Source of the DNA: Gordionus sp. m RMFG-2023
Lineage: Eukaryota; Nematomorpha; Gordioida; Chordodea; Parachordodidae
Length of the DNA: 64,000 bases
Direction: 5' to 3'
NCBI RefSeq assembly: GCF_954871325.1
Contig: NC_088776.1
Span: 11,036,052 to 11,100,051, forward strand
The notes under the pieces are model-generated. The model saw only the letters and a program-made list of their open reading frames with translations. It did not search any database and was not told the DNA's origin. Positions 1 to 11,200 of this stretch are shown here, piece by piece (position 1 is the first letter of the stretch; each line of letters begins with the position of its first letter). The position numbers were made by a program, and so were the translations under genes.

Positions 1-1
1 T

Positions 2-412
2 ATATCTTCTAAAAATCACTCATATTTAATAATAATAATTCTCATAAATTTATTATGCATAAATTATGTATTAATTTATGATATCTATATCCTGGGAATT
101 ATATTAGTTCTAGTAGATATCTACATATTTAAAAGTAATCGTTTGGAAGAAAAATTATTGATATTCAAATTTTTTGGAGTACAAGTCACCTCAGGATCCT
201 TACTAGGAAAATCAACTTATTTTATTCCTTATGAATGTATTAAAGATATAGTAATTATTGAAGGAATAACATTGTATCAGGTTATGCATTATTTGGCAAT
301 AGTCTACACAAATGAAAGTGACACAAAAATATTACCATTATTCAAGCATCTATGGCCACCATTTCGAATACTCAAAATTTTATATAATGATATACATAAT
401 TCATATTTATAG
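2..412 (+). CDS. PIGH: PIG-H, GPI-GlcNAc transferase subunit H (C-terminal part; 5' end outside window)
   Basis: The frame is open from base 2 to the TAG at 410-412, giving about 136 residues. The first ~45 residues are very hydrophobic with one short break, fitting the membrane hairpin of PIG-H. They are followed by the conserved PIG-H domain: 'EEKLLIFKFFGVQV', 'FIPYECIKDIVIIEGI', 'VMHYLAIVY' and 'LPLFKHLWPPFRILKILY', matching the family pattern (EESLL..GVQ, FIP...I.DVVINE, YYL, VF...PRL). In known animals PIG-H is a subunit of the ER-membrane complex (PIG-A/C/H/P/Q/Y, DPM2) that transfers GlcNAc to phosphatidylinositol, the first step of GPI-anchor synthesis. The upstream exon or start lies left of the window. 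The in-frame TTG at 143 is not the start. A polyadenylation signal AATAAA lies at 460-465. The gene converges on TIMM13. Identification is from motif memory and is confident. Confidence 0.85.
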   Translation: MSSKNHSYLIIIILINLLCINYVLIYDIYILGIILVLVDIYIFKSNRLEEKLLIFKFFGVQVTSGSLLGKSTYFIPYECIKDIVIIEGITLYQVMHYLAIVYTNESDTKILPLFKHLWPPFRILKILYNDIHNSYL

Positions 413-1407
413 TGTCTTATATTTATATAAATTTTACATCACTATTTATACAAAACACTAATAAATTGGAATTTTTTATTATCACATTAAAATATATATT
501 TACGAGTTAACATTTATATAAATATTGTTTTATTTAAAAATTACATAATTTTCACTTAATTATTTTACATAAATTCATTATACACCAGAGGTAGTTAAAA
601 AATGTATAGAAATTATACCTAAAAAGAATTAAAATTATTAGATCCTAATTAAAAATAAATAAGGAAAATATATTATCTGTCAATCAATTTTTTATCTATT
701 ATTGATTGAATTATTTATAAAATTTAACATTATATTAATTAAATATTCAAAATTATTTTAAAATACACAATTTATTTTTTCCCATATTTATTAATCATTC
801 TTAAATTTTATTAATCTATTTTTAAGGAAGTTATTTTCAAATATGATGAAATCAAATTGAATAATTTTTTTTATTATTCTCTTACAAATAAGGAAATATT
901 TAAATTGTATGAATACTACAATTTTTCAATTTGAAAATACAAATATTTGATCCACATTTTTGTAAGTATATTAGAAACAAATAATAATTATTTTATTTTT
1001 AAAAAATATAATTTTACTTATTTTTCTAAAGCACATTTTACTGTTTCAAAAGATGAAAAAAAAATGCAATTTGGAACATCTCAATTAATTTTTTTAAATA
1101 ATATTAAAAAGAATTGATTAGTAAAATATATCAAATTTTCATATAATTTGGTTAAATAAGTATATAAAGAATAATGAATGAAACTTAAGCTAATTATCTC
1201 AATTTGACAATCAAGCAATGTTTTAAATTCTATAATTTACCTGATTAATATTTTGTCAAACACTAAAAAGGTTATTAAATATCTAAATTTTTGAGTTTAT
1301 AGAGTATAATAAAATATTATATTTTACAAAAATCTTTATTTATCAAACAGCTCATAAATTCACTTCCCTTTTTTTATTAACATGATTTAAATACATTTAT
1401 ATATATA
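413..1407. other. Convergent 3' intergenic space of PIGH and TIMM13
   Basis: Very A/T-rich. It holds an AATAAA for PIGH at 460-465 and, on the minus strand, AATAAA-type signals for TIMM13 at 1373-1378 and 1335-1340. I see no exon, RNA gene or recognisable repeat in it. Confidence 0.5.
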
Positions 1408-1777
1408 TTATAAGTTTCCATGCTCTTTCTTTAATCTGTTACTATATGTTTTTGAAACAAGGTTCCAAGAATCCATATACCTATCCATACACATGGCTAA
1501 ACATTTCTATAAAATATTTTCAAAAATAAATTGCAATACTTATTTATACTTGTTCATAGTTATCCAAAGAAGCCCCTGGTTTAGATATACATTTTTGAAA
1601 ACATTTATCTGACATTTTCTATATGCAAGCTTATATCATTATTTATTTGAAAAGCAAAACTTGTATCAATTCTTGCGCATTGGCAAGCGCAATTTGTTGC
1701 CTAACCTTTTCTATAACATCTTGCTTTTGACCTGCCGTTAATGTTGAGGAATTATCCGAATTGCCAAATGAATCCAT
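1408..1777 (-). CDS. TIMM13: Tim13, small TIM chaperone of the mitochondrial intermembrane space (complete, 3 exons)
   Basis: Three exons, all joined in phase 0: 1661-1777 (39 codons, ATG at 1775-1777), 1550-1618 (23 codons) and 1408-1506 (32 codons plus TAA). The introns are 42 bp and 43 bp with GT...AG ends. The 94-residue product aligns end to end with animal Tim13 (95 aa in human): '[14 protein letters not shown]' for the N-terminal helix, then the twin CX3C motifs 'DKCFQKC' (residues ~43-49) and 'KCLAMC' (~63-68), then '[19 protein letters not shown]'. Family knowledge: Tim8-Tim13 forms a hexamer that escorts hydrophobic precursors across the intermembrane space, with the four Cys forming two disulphides. 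No presequence is expected, since import is by Mia40. The exons are too short to show as long ORFs. All key residues are present and the gene looks intact. Confidence 0.95.
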
Positions 1778-2144
1778 GTGGAGGATGTATTAGTATTATT
1801 TTAAAAAAATGCTTTAATAACAGGCATACAAAAATTACAAAAATTGACTGTTTGATTGACGGTTTCGCTAACTTTCTTACTTGTTAATATATTTTTATAC
1901 AGTAGACTATAAAATTTAATTATAATTTTTTGCTAATTAGTTAAAATTTCTCCGATTACTAATGTCATTATAAGGCGGGTGAGAAGTATAATTATATTTC
2001 AAATTAATTTGTATTTTTTGTTTAGAAATAATTTTGTTAGCTTTTAAAAAATTAAAGTTGGGCTTGACAGTTGCCTAAGGATAGAGTTAACATGATTTGT
2101 ATAAAAATATAATTAGTGGATTTAGAGTATTTTTTTTATCTCAG
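1778..2144. promoter_or_regulatory. TIMM13 5' flank, probably promoter
   Basis: A 367-bp A/T-rich spacer between the TIMM13 start codon (minus strand) and a candidate plus-strand exon. If that exon is real, this could be a shared divergent promoter. I see no clear TATA box or binding-site cluster; the role is inferred from position only. Confidence 0.3.
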
Positions 2145-2287
2145 CACTATCAACCGGATTCGAATTAACATTTTTTGGAAAGGAAAAGGTCAATGTGAAG
2201 TCCAAATTTATTAACCAAAGGATAAGCAGTCGTGGATTGGCTCTATACCAAAGTGGGCATTCTGCCCAAGAAACCGTTAAGAAATGA
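2145..2287 (+). CDS. Candidate terminal exon of an unrecognised protein
   Basis: A pyrimidine-rich tract ending in CAG at 2142-2144 is followed by an open frame (exon starts in codon position 2) to the TGA at 2285-2287. It encodes about 47 residues: 'ALSTGFELTFFGKEKV', then 'SKFINQRISSRGLALYQSGH' and 'SAQETVKK'. The mix of charged and polar residues is unlike the Lys/Asn/Ile/Phe noise typical of this DNA, and a stop lies just upstream of the putative acceptor, as expected if the frame begins at the splice site. I found no upstream exon between here and TIMM13 and I do not recognise the family. A minus-strand open frame (2122-2349) overlaps it but reads less like protein. It may be a gene relic rather than a live exon. 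Confidence 0.3.
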
Positions 2288-2349
2288 TAATTGAGGTTGC
2301 TTGAAAAAAAGGACCAATCAAAATATAACAATATATTATATTTACTCAA

Positions 2350-2879
2350 TTTTTCTCTAGCATATTATTTTAGAAATTTATTTGTTTATTCATGTTATTC
2401 GCCATGACAATTTTATTGGAAATATTTTGTTTATATTTATTTTATTTATAAATTAATTGACTGATTTTATATATCACGTGATTCCTTTGTCTCAAAAAGC
2501 TATGATAGGACGAGATTTTTATATTACTTATCTTTTTTTTTAAATATTGGGATATATTTTTTTGGCGAATAGAATTGCCATTTTTTAAAGGTAAATTTAT
2601 TTATTTAGTTTAAGAGTTATAGGGAAATCATGTGGATTGTGAATGTGATTATACATTTGTTGTAATTAATATTTTCTAAAATTTCGAGTGCCCGAGTCCC
2701 AATACCCCCTCCTCCGTAATGGAACTTAATAAAATCTAAATATAATAATTGTATGGGTTGCTAACATCTTAGCATAATTCTTTTATTAATAACAATGTAA
2801 TATTAATTCAATCTTTTATGAATTTATGCAAATTCAAAATGTTAAATACAGCTCAAATGTTTTGGAAATTTTTTAAATA
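2350..2879. other. A/T-rich DNA without recognised features
   Basis: I see no exon, repeat or RNA gene. A short pyrimidine-rich patch near 2695-2715 (cccaataccccctcctcc) is the only departure from A/T-rich sequence. Confidence 0.4.
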
Positions 2880-3235
2880 ATGGAGGCAATTACTGCAAGC
2901 AAGATCCGATTGGCCTTTTTAGGTAAAAGCATTTTTTATAATTGTTCAGATTGCAAAGAGTTTGGTCGAGATGTAAAGTACTCACAAGGAATGTACAATA
3001 TTTTTGTAAAAAGCGTATTGATAAAATAAATAAAAAGGATATTTCTAAAAAGGCCTAAGGAAAGTTTGGCAATGAAATCTATTGTACCCAGTGTCAAATT
3101 TACCCGCCTCTTAAAATTAATTTTCGGGTTAAATGAAAAAAGGGAGGATATTGTTATTAGAGTTCACTAACGAAAATGATATTACACAAGCTGATATTAT
3201 TAACTCCCAGGGATGGTTTTGATTTGTCCCAATTC
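2880..3235 (+). pseudogene. Unidentified coding-like stretch, several short open frames
   Basis: From ATG 2880 a 49-codon frame begins 'MEAITASKIRLAFLGKSIFY' and contains 'CSDCKEFGRDVKYSQGMYNI'. About 60 bp further on, a second frame reads 'PKESLAMKSIVPSVKFTRLL' and 'KLIFGLNEKREDIVIRVH', and a third, one base out of step, reads 'EFTNENDITQADIINSQGW'. Residue composition and local G+C are higher than in the surrounding DNA. This could be several exons of a small gene, a frame-broken pseudogene, or a fragment of an unknown element. On the minus strand two frames are also fairly open, so the strand is not certain. I do not recognise a family. Confidence 0.3.
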
Positions 3236-3613
3236 TGAGTTTTCAAAATTCTTATTTCAAACTCTGATTTTAATTCTCAAATAATATATCAATCTTTAAT
3301 ATGTATTTATGAGTTTTTGAACCTATAATATACACACAATTGCATACACTAAGCACATATTTTGCCAATCATTATATTTTATCATTAATTTATGAAGTTG
3401 TCAAAAACTAAAAAGTTTATAAAATAGGTTGAAAGAAATATCGATACGACAAAATTATATTTGAAATATGTATTTCTTGAGAAACTAAATTAGGGGAAAA
3501 AACTGAAAACATAGGAAAAATAGGGGAATTTTCCATTTAAATATGTTATTTGCAATATTAAATTTTTTTTCAAGCTCACTATCCTATCCAAATTATTAAT
3601 TTAATTATTTGTA
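3236..3613. other. A/T-rich DNA, nothing recognised
   Basis: Low-complexity A/T sequence with no exon, RNA or repeat that I can support. Confidence 0.4.
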
Positions 3614-3844
3614 AAGTGATACCAATCAATTTTGTTAAAAATCCCGATTCGGGTGGATTTTTAAAAACGGTCCAATTAAGGTTATAACCAAAATATTAAT
3701 GTGTAAACCTGGTGATTTTGTTCAAAGATGGCAAGGTTTGGGTTTCTACTTGCCAAATCTTGAGGCTTACACAATATTATTTCCTATAAAATCTTAATCG
3801 GACTGTTTTTAAAAATCGACCCAAATCGAGCTAACAACACTAGT
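3614..3844. repeat. MITE of the AGTG(TT)GTTAAA family, copy 1
   Basis: An imperfect palindrome of about 230 bp. The left end 'ttttgttaaaaatcccgatt' mirrors the right end, which finishes 'gagctaacaacact'. The interior carries the family boxes 'aaaacggtccaattaaggtt' and 'cttgccaaatcttgaggctt'. Diverged copies of the same element lie at about 22.56, 27.48, 44.55 and 58.69 kb. No coding capacity. A further fragment with the box 'gatgtccaaacctttgtgcc' continues to about 4030. Confidence 0.55.
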
Positions 3845-5043
3845 ACCGATGTTAAAAATCGGTATCGAATACAAAATCGGACTTTGAAAAAAATATCGAA
3901 TCGGCCAAATAGTTTTTAAAAATTTGAGCGAGACCGATTTATGCTTACTGCTAAATCAATTAATAAAAAATATTGCCTAAACCTCGATATTTCGCTAATA
4001 GATGTCCAAACCTTTGTGCCATCTATAACCAAAATCTTCCTTACTTAAAATTTTCTGGATGAGTTCGCCGTTTTTAAAAATCTTTTCTAATCCAGCCATT
4101 TTGCAAACTATATGATAGCTCTCATAGGAAAAACTTATTATCACTAAGAGGCTCTTAACTTTATAAATGAAAATATCGAATATTATAATTTTAATTATTT
4201 TATATTTCATTATTATAATATATTATTTTTAACTCATATTGATATTTAATTTGCTTTTTACTTTTTCTTTTTCTTCAAATAAAGATATGTAGTTTGCTTT
4301 GCAGAAAATAGAATATGAAGATAAATATATATATAAGTGTGCAACAAATAAATTTATACTTATTTGTGGCTAAAATAGATAGGTAAAAATTCTGATCATC
4401 ATCAAAAAAATATATGGAGCTATATGTATAATTATTCTCAAAACGATTAAAACTTAATAAAATAAGACATTATTTACTACATTTTAAATAAAAACTTTTC
4501 CACAAATTTAAATATATATATATTTTTAGAATTTTTATGAGACATTTTTAAGATTTTTAAGAGAGCCGGGTTTTACAAAATTTATACACAAGTTTTTATT
4601 ATTCCATTGTCTTATATTATAAAAAATAATAACAAAAAAAAATCAGTGCAAATATCGGATTGGTATCAATTCTGCTTGAAATAAATATCGCCGGTGCAAG
4701 TTTATTTCTTTGATAAAGAACCCATATCCTTTCTTGCCAATTTTAATTTTCATTTCATTTTTTAAATATTTAATTTGTAATTAAATTACATATTTTATCA
4801 TTTACAATTACAATATATTAGATAAAACTTTGTGTAATTGTCATAATTAATAAATTTAATAAACAAAGAAAAACCCCTCATAAGTCTAAAGTCATACGTA
4901 ACCTTTATAATAAAAATCCAAATTTGCATGCCAAACCAAAATGAAAAGATCCAATAATTCCTCCTTATGTCTCATAATATCATTTTCCTTGTAAATTAAA
5001 AAATCGTATATTCTTTATTTCATACAGCATTATCACAATCATT
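3845..5043. other. A/T-rich DNA 3' of NBL1, with MITE debris
   Basis: The first ~200 bp contain boxes of the AGTG-family MITE. The short minus-strand ORF across 3995-4210 is this repeat, not a gene. The rest is A/T-rich. A minus-strand AATAAA at 5014-5019, 25 bp past the NBL1 stop codon, is the likely polyadenylation signal of that gene. Confidence 0.45.
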
Positions 5044-5235
5044 TCACAATTCCATTATAATATCAGATGGTATTTGATTGACTTCAGCGAACTCTTGACT
5101 CTTTTCTTCGGTATACCCTCCGTAGGAATTGGAGCCATAACAACTTTGACAAGAACAATCATGAATCAACTCAACCAAAATATCCATGGATTTTTCTTCT
5201 GTATTCAAATCCGGCTCGTTAATCTCCAAACTTAT
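5044..5235 (-). CDS. NBL1: NBL1 exon 4: last cysteines and acidic tail
   Basis: Acceptor ACATAG at 5236-5241 and stop TGA at 5044-5046. It encodes 63 residues with 'DCSCQSC' followed by a Gly/Ser/Glu-rich tail. The 82-bp intron to exon 3 is 5236-5317. The plus-strand ORF at 5074-5262 is its shadow. Confidence 0.93.
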   Translation of the reverse strand: MSLEINEPDLNTEEKSMDILVELIHDCSCQSCYGSNSYGGYTEEKSQEFAEVNQIPSDIIMEL

Positions 5236-8200
5236 CTATGTAATATGTTTAAAAAATTTTAAATGACATAGTTCATTATTAGGGATAAAGTTAATTTTAA
5301 TATTAAGGTAGATCTACTTTTTCCCAGGTAAAATTAACGGGTCGACAACTATCACAGTAATGTAGCATCCTATCGCCTGGAATTTCGGGAATAGTTCTGG
5401 GAATAGAGTATGAAAAACATTGACCAACGCAAACTTTATTTGTTATTATCTGCATTTTTGGAATAAATAAAATTTTAAAGAAAAAAATAAAATATCAAAA
5501 TCGGTGAAATTCTACAAATTCGAGGTGTCTTTAAATATCTGGGCATAATTTTAATTTGAAAGTAAACCGATTAATTTGTATAAAGATTAAGGTTCTTAAT
5601 TTTGATTTATTTTTCTTAGCATTAGAAAAGTCGGGGATGACTAAAATACGCGCCCACGAAAATTACGCGCCACCTGTCAAAGAAGCTTAATTTAAATTAT
5701 ATTAATATAGATTCGTATTTAGCTTCATAAGATGAGTTAGAAAATGTTTTTTTTTATTTTAAAAATCAATGGTAACATAGAAAATTTTTTAAAAATTAAT
5801 TTTTTACATGACTAAAATATGTGACCCCGGTCAAGATACATTATTTTAAAAAAAATGAATATAGAATCATGTTTAGCTTTTCAAGGAGATTCGGAAATAA
5901 GTATTATTCATTTTTTTAAATTTTTTTTAGCTTATCAATAGGATCTAGTCATTGAAATTGATTTTTTCCAATCATGCTATAAATCGACCCGAGCCCTCGT
6001 TATTTATATTACAAGTTTTTAAAAAAGGGGATCACCAACTTAATGGGTTTTTTGTTAAATCATAACAATATTTTTCCAATTTTATCAAAGAAAACTCATT
6101 AAAAAATTTTCAGAATATTAAAATTAATAAACCTTCTTAGCTAATAACTTTAAACCTGGTTAGTCAATCCTATAGTTTTGAGTTCGAATCCAGTAACTAC
6201 TGTTTTTTTATATTCTTAATACAATTTTCTAGTTCCATCTATGGGAAGTGATATATGATAGCTTGGATGAGAGCGCTTGATCCAAGTAATGAAATATATT
6301 TCATAAATGGAAGTAATTTAGAAAAATATATACATCTATTTAGGAGAAAATTGCAATATTGTTAACTATTTATTCTTTATATTTTAATAAACATTTTAAT
6401 ATAAATAAATTATTTTTGATAAAGATACACTAAGGTTCCTTTTATTTTTAAATTTTTAACATTAAAATAAAGTTTTAGATTTTACAATCATAAAAAAAAT
6501 GTAAACATTTAAAATTCTTCATCTATTAAATTTTAACATTGCTTATTTAAAAACAAAGTTTAGAACTTAATCCTAAAATCGGAATAGAGCAGCAGGAACC
6601 TATTTTATATTGTATCAATTTTAAAATTTGCTTATTGGTGTATCTTTGTTAAAATAATTTATTTATAATAAAATGTTTGGGCATGACTAAAATACGCGTC
6701 CCCGGTCAAACGGGTTTAATTTATATAATATTAATAAAAAATCTTATTTAGCTTTATAAGATGAGTTAAAAAATGATTTTATGATTTTAAAAAAAATGAT
6801 AACTTAGTAAAATTTTTAAAAAATTATTTTTTTACATGAAAAAACTACGTGTCCCCGGTCAAGATACAATTTTTTTAAAAAATAAAAGCAGATTCATATT
6901 TAGCTCATTGAATGGATACAGAATATGTTATTTTTGATTTTAAAAAAAAGTGGTAACTTAGTAAAATTTTGAAAAAACACTTTTTTTCTTCATTTTTTGA
7001 CTAAAATACGCGTCCCTACGCATCCCCGGTCAAGATAGATTATTTATATAAAAATGAATATAGGATCGTGTATAGTTTTTCAAGGAGATTCCGAAAATGG
7101 TAATAATAATTTATTTTTTTTAAAAAAATTAATTTTCGAAAAATTTTTTTCCTATGCGTCCATGGTCAAGATACATTTTTTTTTTTAAAAAAAAGCAGAT
7201 TCATATTTAGCTCAATAAACTGATACAGAAAATGTTTTATGGTTTATCAAGGAGATTCAGAAAATGGTATTAATATTTTTTTTTAAAAAAATTATATATT
7301 AAAAAAATTTCCAAGCGCTTATACTCATAATAATGGTGGTAAAATTTTCTCAAGCCTGACAAGCGGTAGTGGTATCAAAATTATGATATTAATACTAGTT
7401 AAAAAATATTGATTAAATTAAGTTAATTTTAATAAATCAAATATATATGAAGAATTATAACAAAATATAAAGTTAAAGGGGGGGGGGGCTAATGGTAAGA
7501 ACGTTTGCCTTCGTATCGTTAGGTCCTTGGTTCGAATCCCGGAGTAGGAAAAATAATATTTTAAAAAAAATTTTAACATTACCCTAAATAGTCTCCTTAA
7601 ATTTAAAATACATTAAGGAGAAGAAAACGTTCATTTCTTGATTACTACACCTATACATTAAAAAGAAAGCATATGGTTATAAAAAATAAATATTATTTTT
7701 TTGTAAAATAGTATTGGTGTTTCATTCCCGGTTGTCTTTAAAGATTGTTGTTAAAATTTTAATCGTTATCCAATGGATCATATGACTAAGGTTTCGTCTT
7801 ACTAATGTTTGATAAGTGTATTATGTTTGATGACGATATCTGTTTTCCTGAATAATTATATAATATTTATTCAATAAGCATGATTATTTTGATAATAATA
7901 AAATTTATAAATAACTATCTAACTTTGTATTAATAACCATTATTTAGATTTAAAAAATTTAAAATTTATTAATTAAAAAAAAAAAAATTACTCCCCAAAA
8001 TCTAATAACTCATCATGTATGATGATCATTATTAGACTTGGGATTAATATCTAATCTAAAAACATCCGACGCCAATTCAACACAGGGTTCCTGGTTACTT
8101 GGTGTCGGCGCCGTTACGGGAATGGGCATTGTGCGTATCGTCGCCGATACGGGGATGGGGATTATGGGAATCGGCGCCGATACAGGGATGGGATTATGGG

Positions 8201-11200
8201 AATCGGCGCCGATATGGGGATGAGAATTATGGGAATCGGCGCCGATACGGGGATGGGGATTAATGGAATCGGCGCCGATACGCGAGAGGGCACCTGGAAT
8301 TAATCTCTCCGGCACGGCCCTCTTGACAAAATCTGACGATATGATCGCCACCGCATCTGTAGCATCCAGATGCACGTCGAGAGCTTCTCAAAGAAGATCC
8401 CCTTCCTCCGTACCAATAGTTGGTACCATAGCCCTTCCTAGGGCTACGCGACCTGCGAGACTGTCTGTCTCTAACAGGCCTCACTATATTGAGCATTTGC
8501 CCATATAGTCGGGAAGCTTCCAGTCTAGCTTCCTCCAACAGGTTATCCGACTCGACCGAGCCATCAATCATACGGATTGATATCGTTATCACAAAATTTC
8601 CAACACGAAAAGTTGAACTCATCTAAAAATAATAAAATAAAGGGAAAATACAAATTTAATGTTTAAAAATTAATATCCATATACTTTACTTTAATTTTTT
8701 TATATTGCGTTGGTTTTTTAGACCCTTAAAGTTTACCAACTTTAATTGACCACATGTCGAAACTATATCATCATCATTTAAAATCCATCATCATCATTTA
8801 AAATACATCTGTTGATGTAAAACATCGCAAAAAAATTTTACGTAATATATTTGGCAAAGAGGGAATCGTATTTTCGATTAATGATGAAATGTTTCATCAT
8901 AGAATTTTGCAATTAAAATCATATTGCGTCGAAAAAAGATATAATTCATTTCTGAATTATTTAAATAAATAATTAGAAGATAATTTATTTGCTTATATTT
9001 ATAAGCCGTTACATAAAAAAATAATTATTAATTTATGGTCGAACAACGATTGTGAATCGTTTAATAGTATGTTAAAGTCTTTAGTAAATAGAAAGACATC
9101 CCCACAACATACTTTAATAGAAAAAATAACCAATAAGAATAGGGTACAAGAGAAAGAACTTGAACGGGCAGTAATTGGACTGGGCCAATTTTTTGTTGTT
9201 GAAAGTTATAAGAAATTTATTTTGGGCAAAAATTGGGATAAATTAAGTGATAAAGAACGTCGTCATCGTCTCATCGCAATGATGATGTATTTTAAATGAT
9301 GATGATGGATTTTAAATGATGATGATATAGTTTCGACATGTGGTCAATTAAAGTTGGTAAACTTTAAGGGTCTAAAAAACCAACGCAATATAAAAAAATT
9401 AAAGTAAAGTATATGGATATTAATTTTTAAACATTAAATTTGTATTTTCTCTTTATTTTATTATTTTTAGATGAGTTCAAATTTTCGTGTTGGAAATTTT
9501 GTGATAACGATATTAATCCGTATGATTGATGGCTCGGTCGAGTCGGATAACCTGTTGGAGGAAGCTAGACTGGAAGCTTCCCGACTATATGGGCAAATGC
9601 TCAATATAGTGAGGCCTGTTAGAGACAGTCGGTCTCACAGGTCGCGTCGCCCTAGGAGGGGCTATGGTACCAACTATTGGTACGGAGGAAGAGGATCTTC
9701 CTCGAGAGGTTCTCGACGGGCATCTGGATGCTACAGATGCGGAGGCGATCATATCGTCCGTTTTTGTCCAGAGAGCCGTGCTGGAGGGCCTAATTCCCAG
9801 TGCCCTCTCGCATATCGGCGCCGAATCCTATAATCACCACCCTCGTATCGGCGCCCATTCCCATAATCCCCACCCTTGTATCGGCGCCCATTCCCATAAT
9901 CCCAACCCCAGTATCGGCGCCGATTCCCATAATCCCCGTATCAGAGCCGATCCCCATCCCCGTAACGGCGCCGACACCAAGTAACCAGGAATTCTGTGTT
10001 GACTTGGCGTCGGATGTTAATAGATTAGATATTAATCTTCCAGGTCTAATAATGATAATCATATAGAAGATGAATTATTAAATGAGGATTAATTATTTTT
10101 TTAATTATTAAATTTTTTTAAAATATTAAATTTTTTTTATATCTAATGTATAATGGTTATATATATTTCAGGTTTAAAATTTTAAACCCGTTATATATCC
10201 ATGGTCTTGGTTTTTTAAACTAAGACCAACAAGCTCTTAAAAATGTTTATGGCTAAAACCACAAAGAAAAAATTTCTTTAATTAATACAAAGTTAAATAG
10301 TTATTATAAATTATATTATTATTATCAAAATAATCATGCTTATTGAATATGTGTGTTTAAAAAAAAATTATATAATTATTCAAGAAAACCGATATCGTCA
10401 TCAAAGATAATACTTATCAATCATTCGTAAGACGAAACCTTAGTCATATGATCCATTGGATAACGATTAAAATTTTAACAACAATCTTTAAAGACAACAA
10501 GGGAATGAAACACCAATACTATTTTACAAAAAAATAATTTTTTTTAAACCATAATGCTTACTTTTTAATGTATAGGATATTATGAATGTATACAGTATAA
10601 TGTAACTATAATTGTTTTTTTTACTTAGTTATTTTTTTTTTATTATCAACTTTATTGAAAGAATATCTTTTTTTAAATTATACCATAATATGTTATATAA
10701 ATCTTATTATATTTAATAAATGATATTTATAATTCAAATAATAAATGGTTTATATATCTGATAAATATAATTATTTGTTTTATAAATTTGGTAAAATTAA
10801 ATTAAGTCTAATTTAGCTGATAATTATTATCCCAATATATTAAGATTTTATAATATCTGTGCAAAAGTAAAAAAATTATTAAGTAGATGTAGTGGTCTTA
10901 AAGTTATAAGAAATTTGTGTATTTTATAGCAATAAGAGGATGATAAAAAAAACATCAATGATGTTAAATATAACATAAGTTTGTTCGCCACTAAGTTTCG
11001 ATTCAACCTTTAATTATGATTATTTCTTAATATATTTATTTAAATAGTTCGAAAACAATAAAATAAATTTATTCAACCTACCTATTTTTTTTATTGGTAG
11101 ATATAAAAGTATTATAATTTAGAATAAGAAAAAATTTAGAATATTTTTATATTTGTGTATTTATAGCAATAAGAGGATGATAAAAAAAAACATCAATGAT

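Larger units (their letters stand above)
5633..8809 (+). repeat. Left inverted arm of the MULE element
   Basis: 3,177 bp. The outer ~1.6 kb has repeated subterminal modules built around 'gactaaaatacgcgtccccg' plus 'gtcaagata', at about 5639, 5812, 6685, 6838, 6999 and 7154. Several are followed ~60 bp later by 'gcagattcatatttagctca' or similar. The inner part holds two tRNA-like segments, a 33-bp minisatellite and a zinc-knuckle ORF. Confidence 0.85.

Noticed and set aside
2122-2349. 75-codon minus-strand ORF
   Set aside because: Hydrophobic, low-quality composition, and it overlaps a plus-strand frame with a plausible acceptor and more protein-like sequence.
3995-4210. 71-codon minus-strand ORF
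   Set aside because: Its C-terminal part is the AGTG-family repeat ('WHKGLDIY' comes from the repeat box); no gene evidence.
5074-5262. 62-codon plus-strand ORF
   Set aside because: Shadow of NBL1 exon 4 on the opposite strand.
7481-7549. Possible functional tRNA gene
   Set aside because: A and B boxes are present but the acceptor stem does not pair and the copy lies inside a transposon arm.
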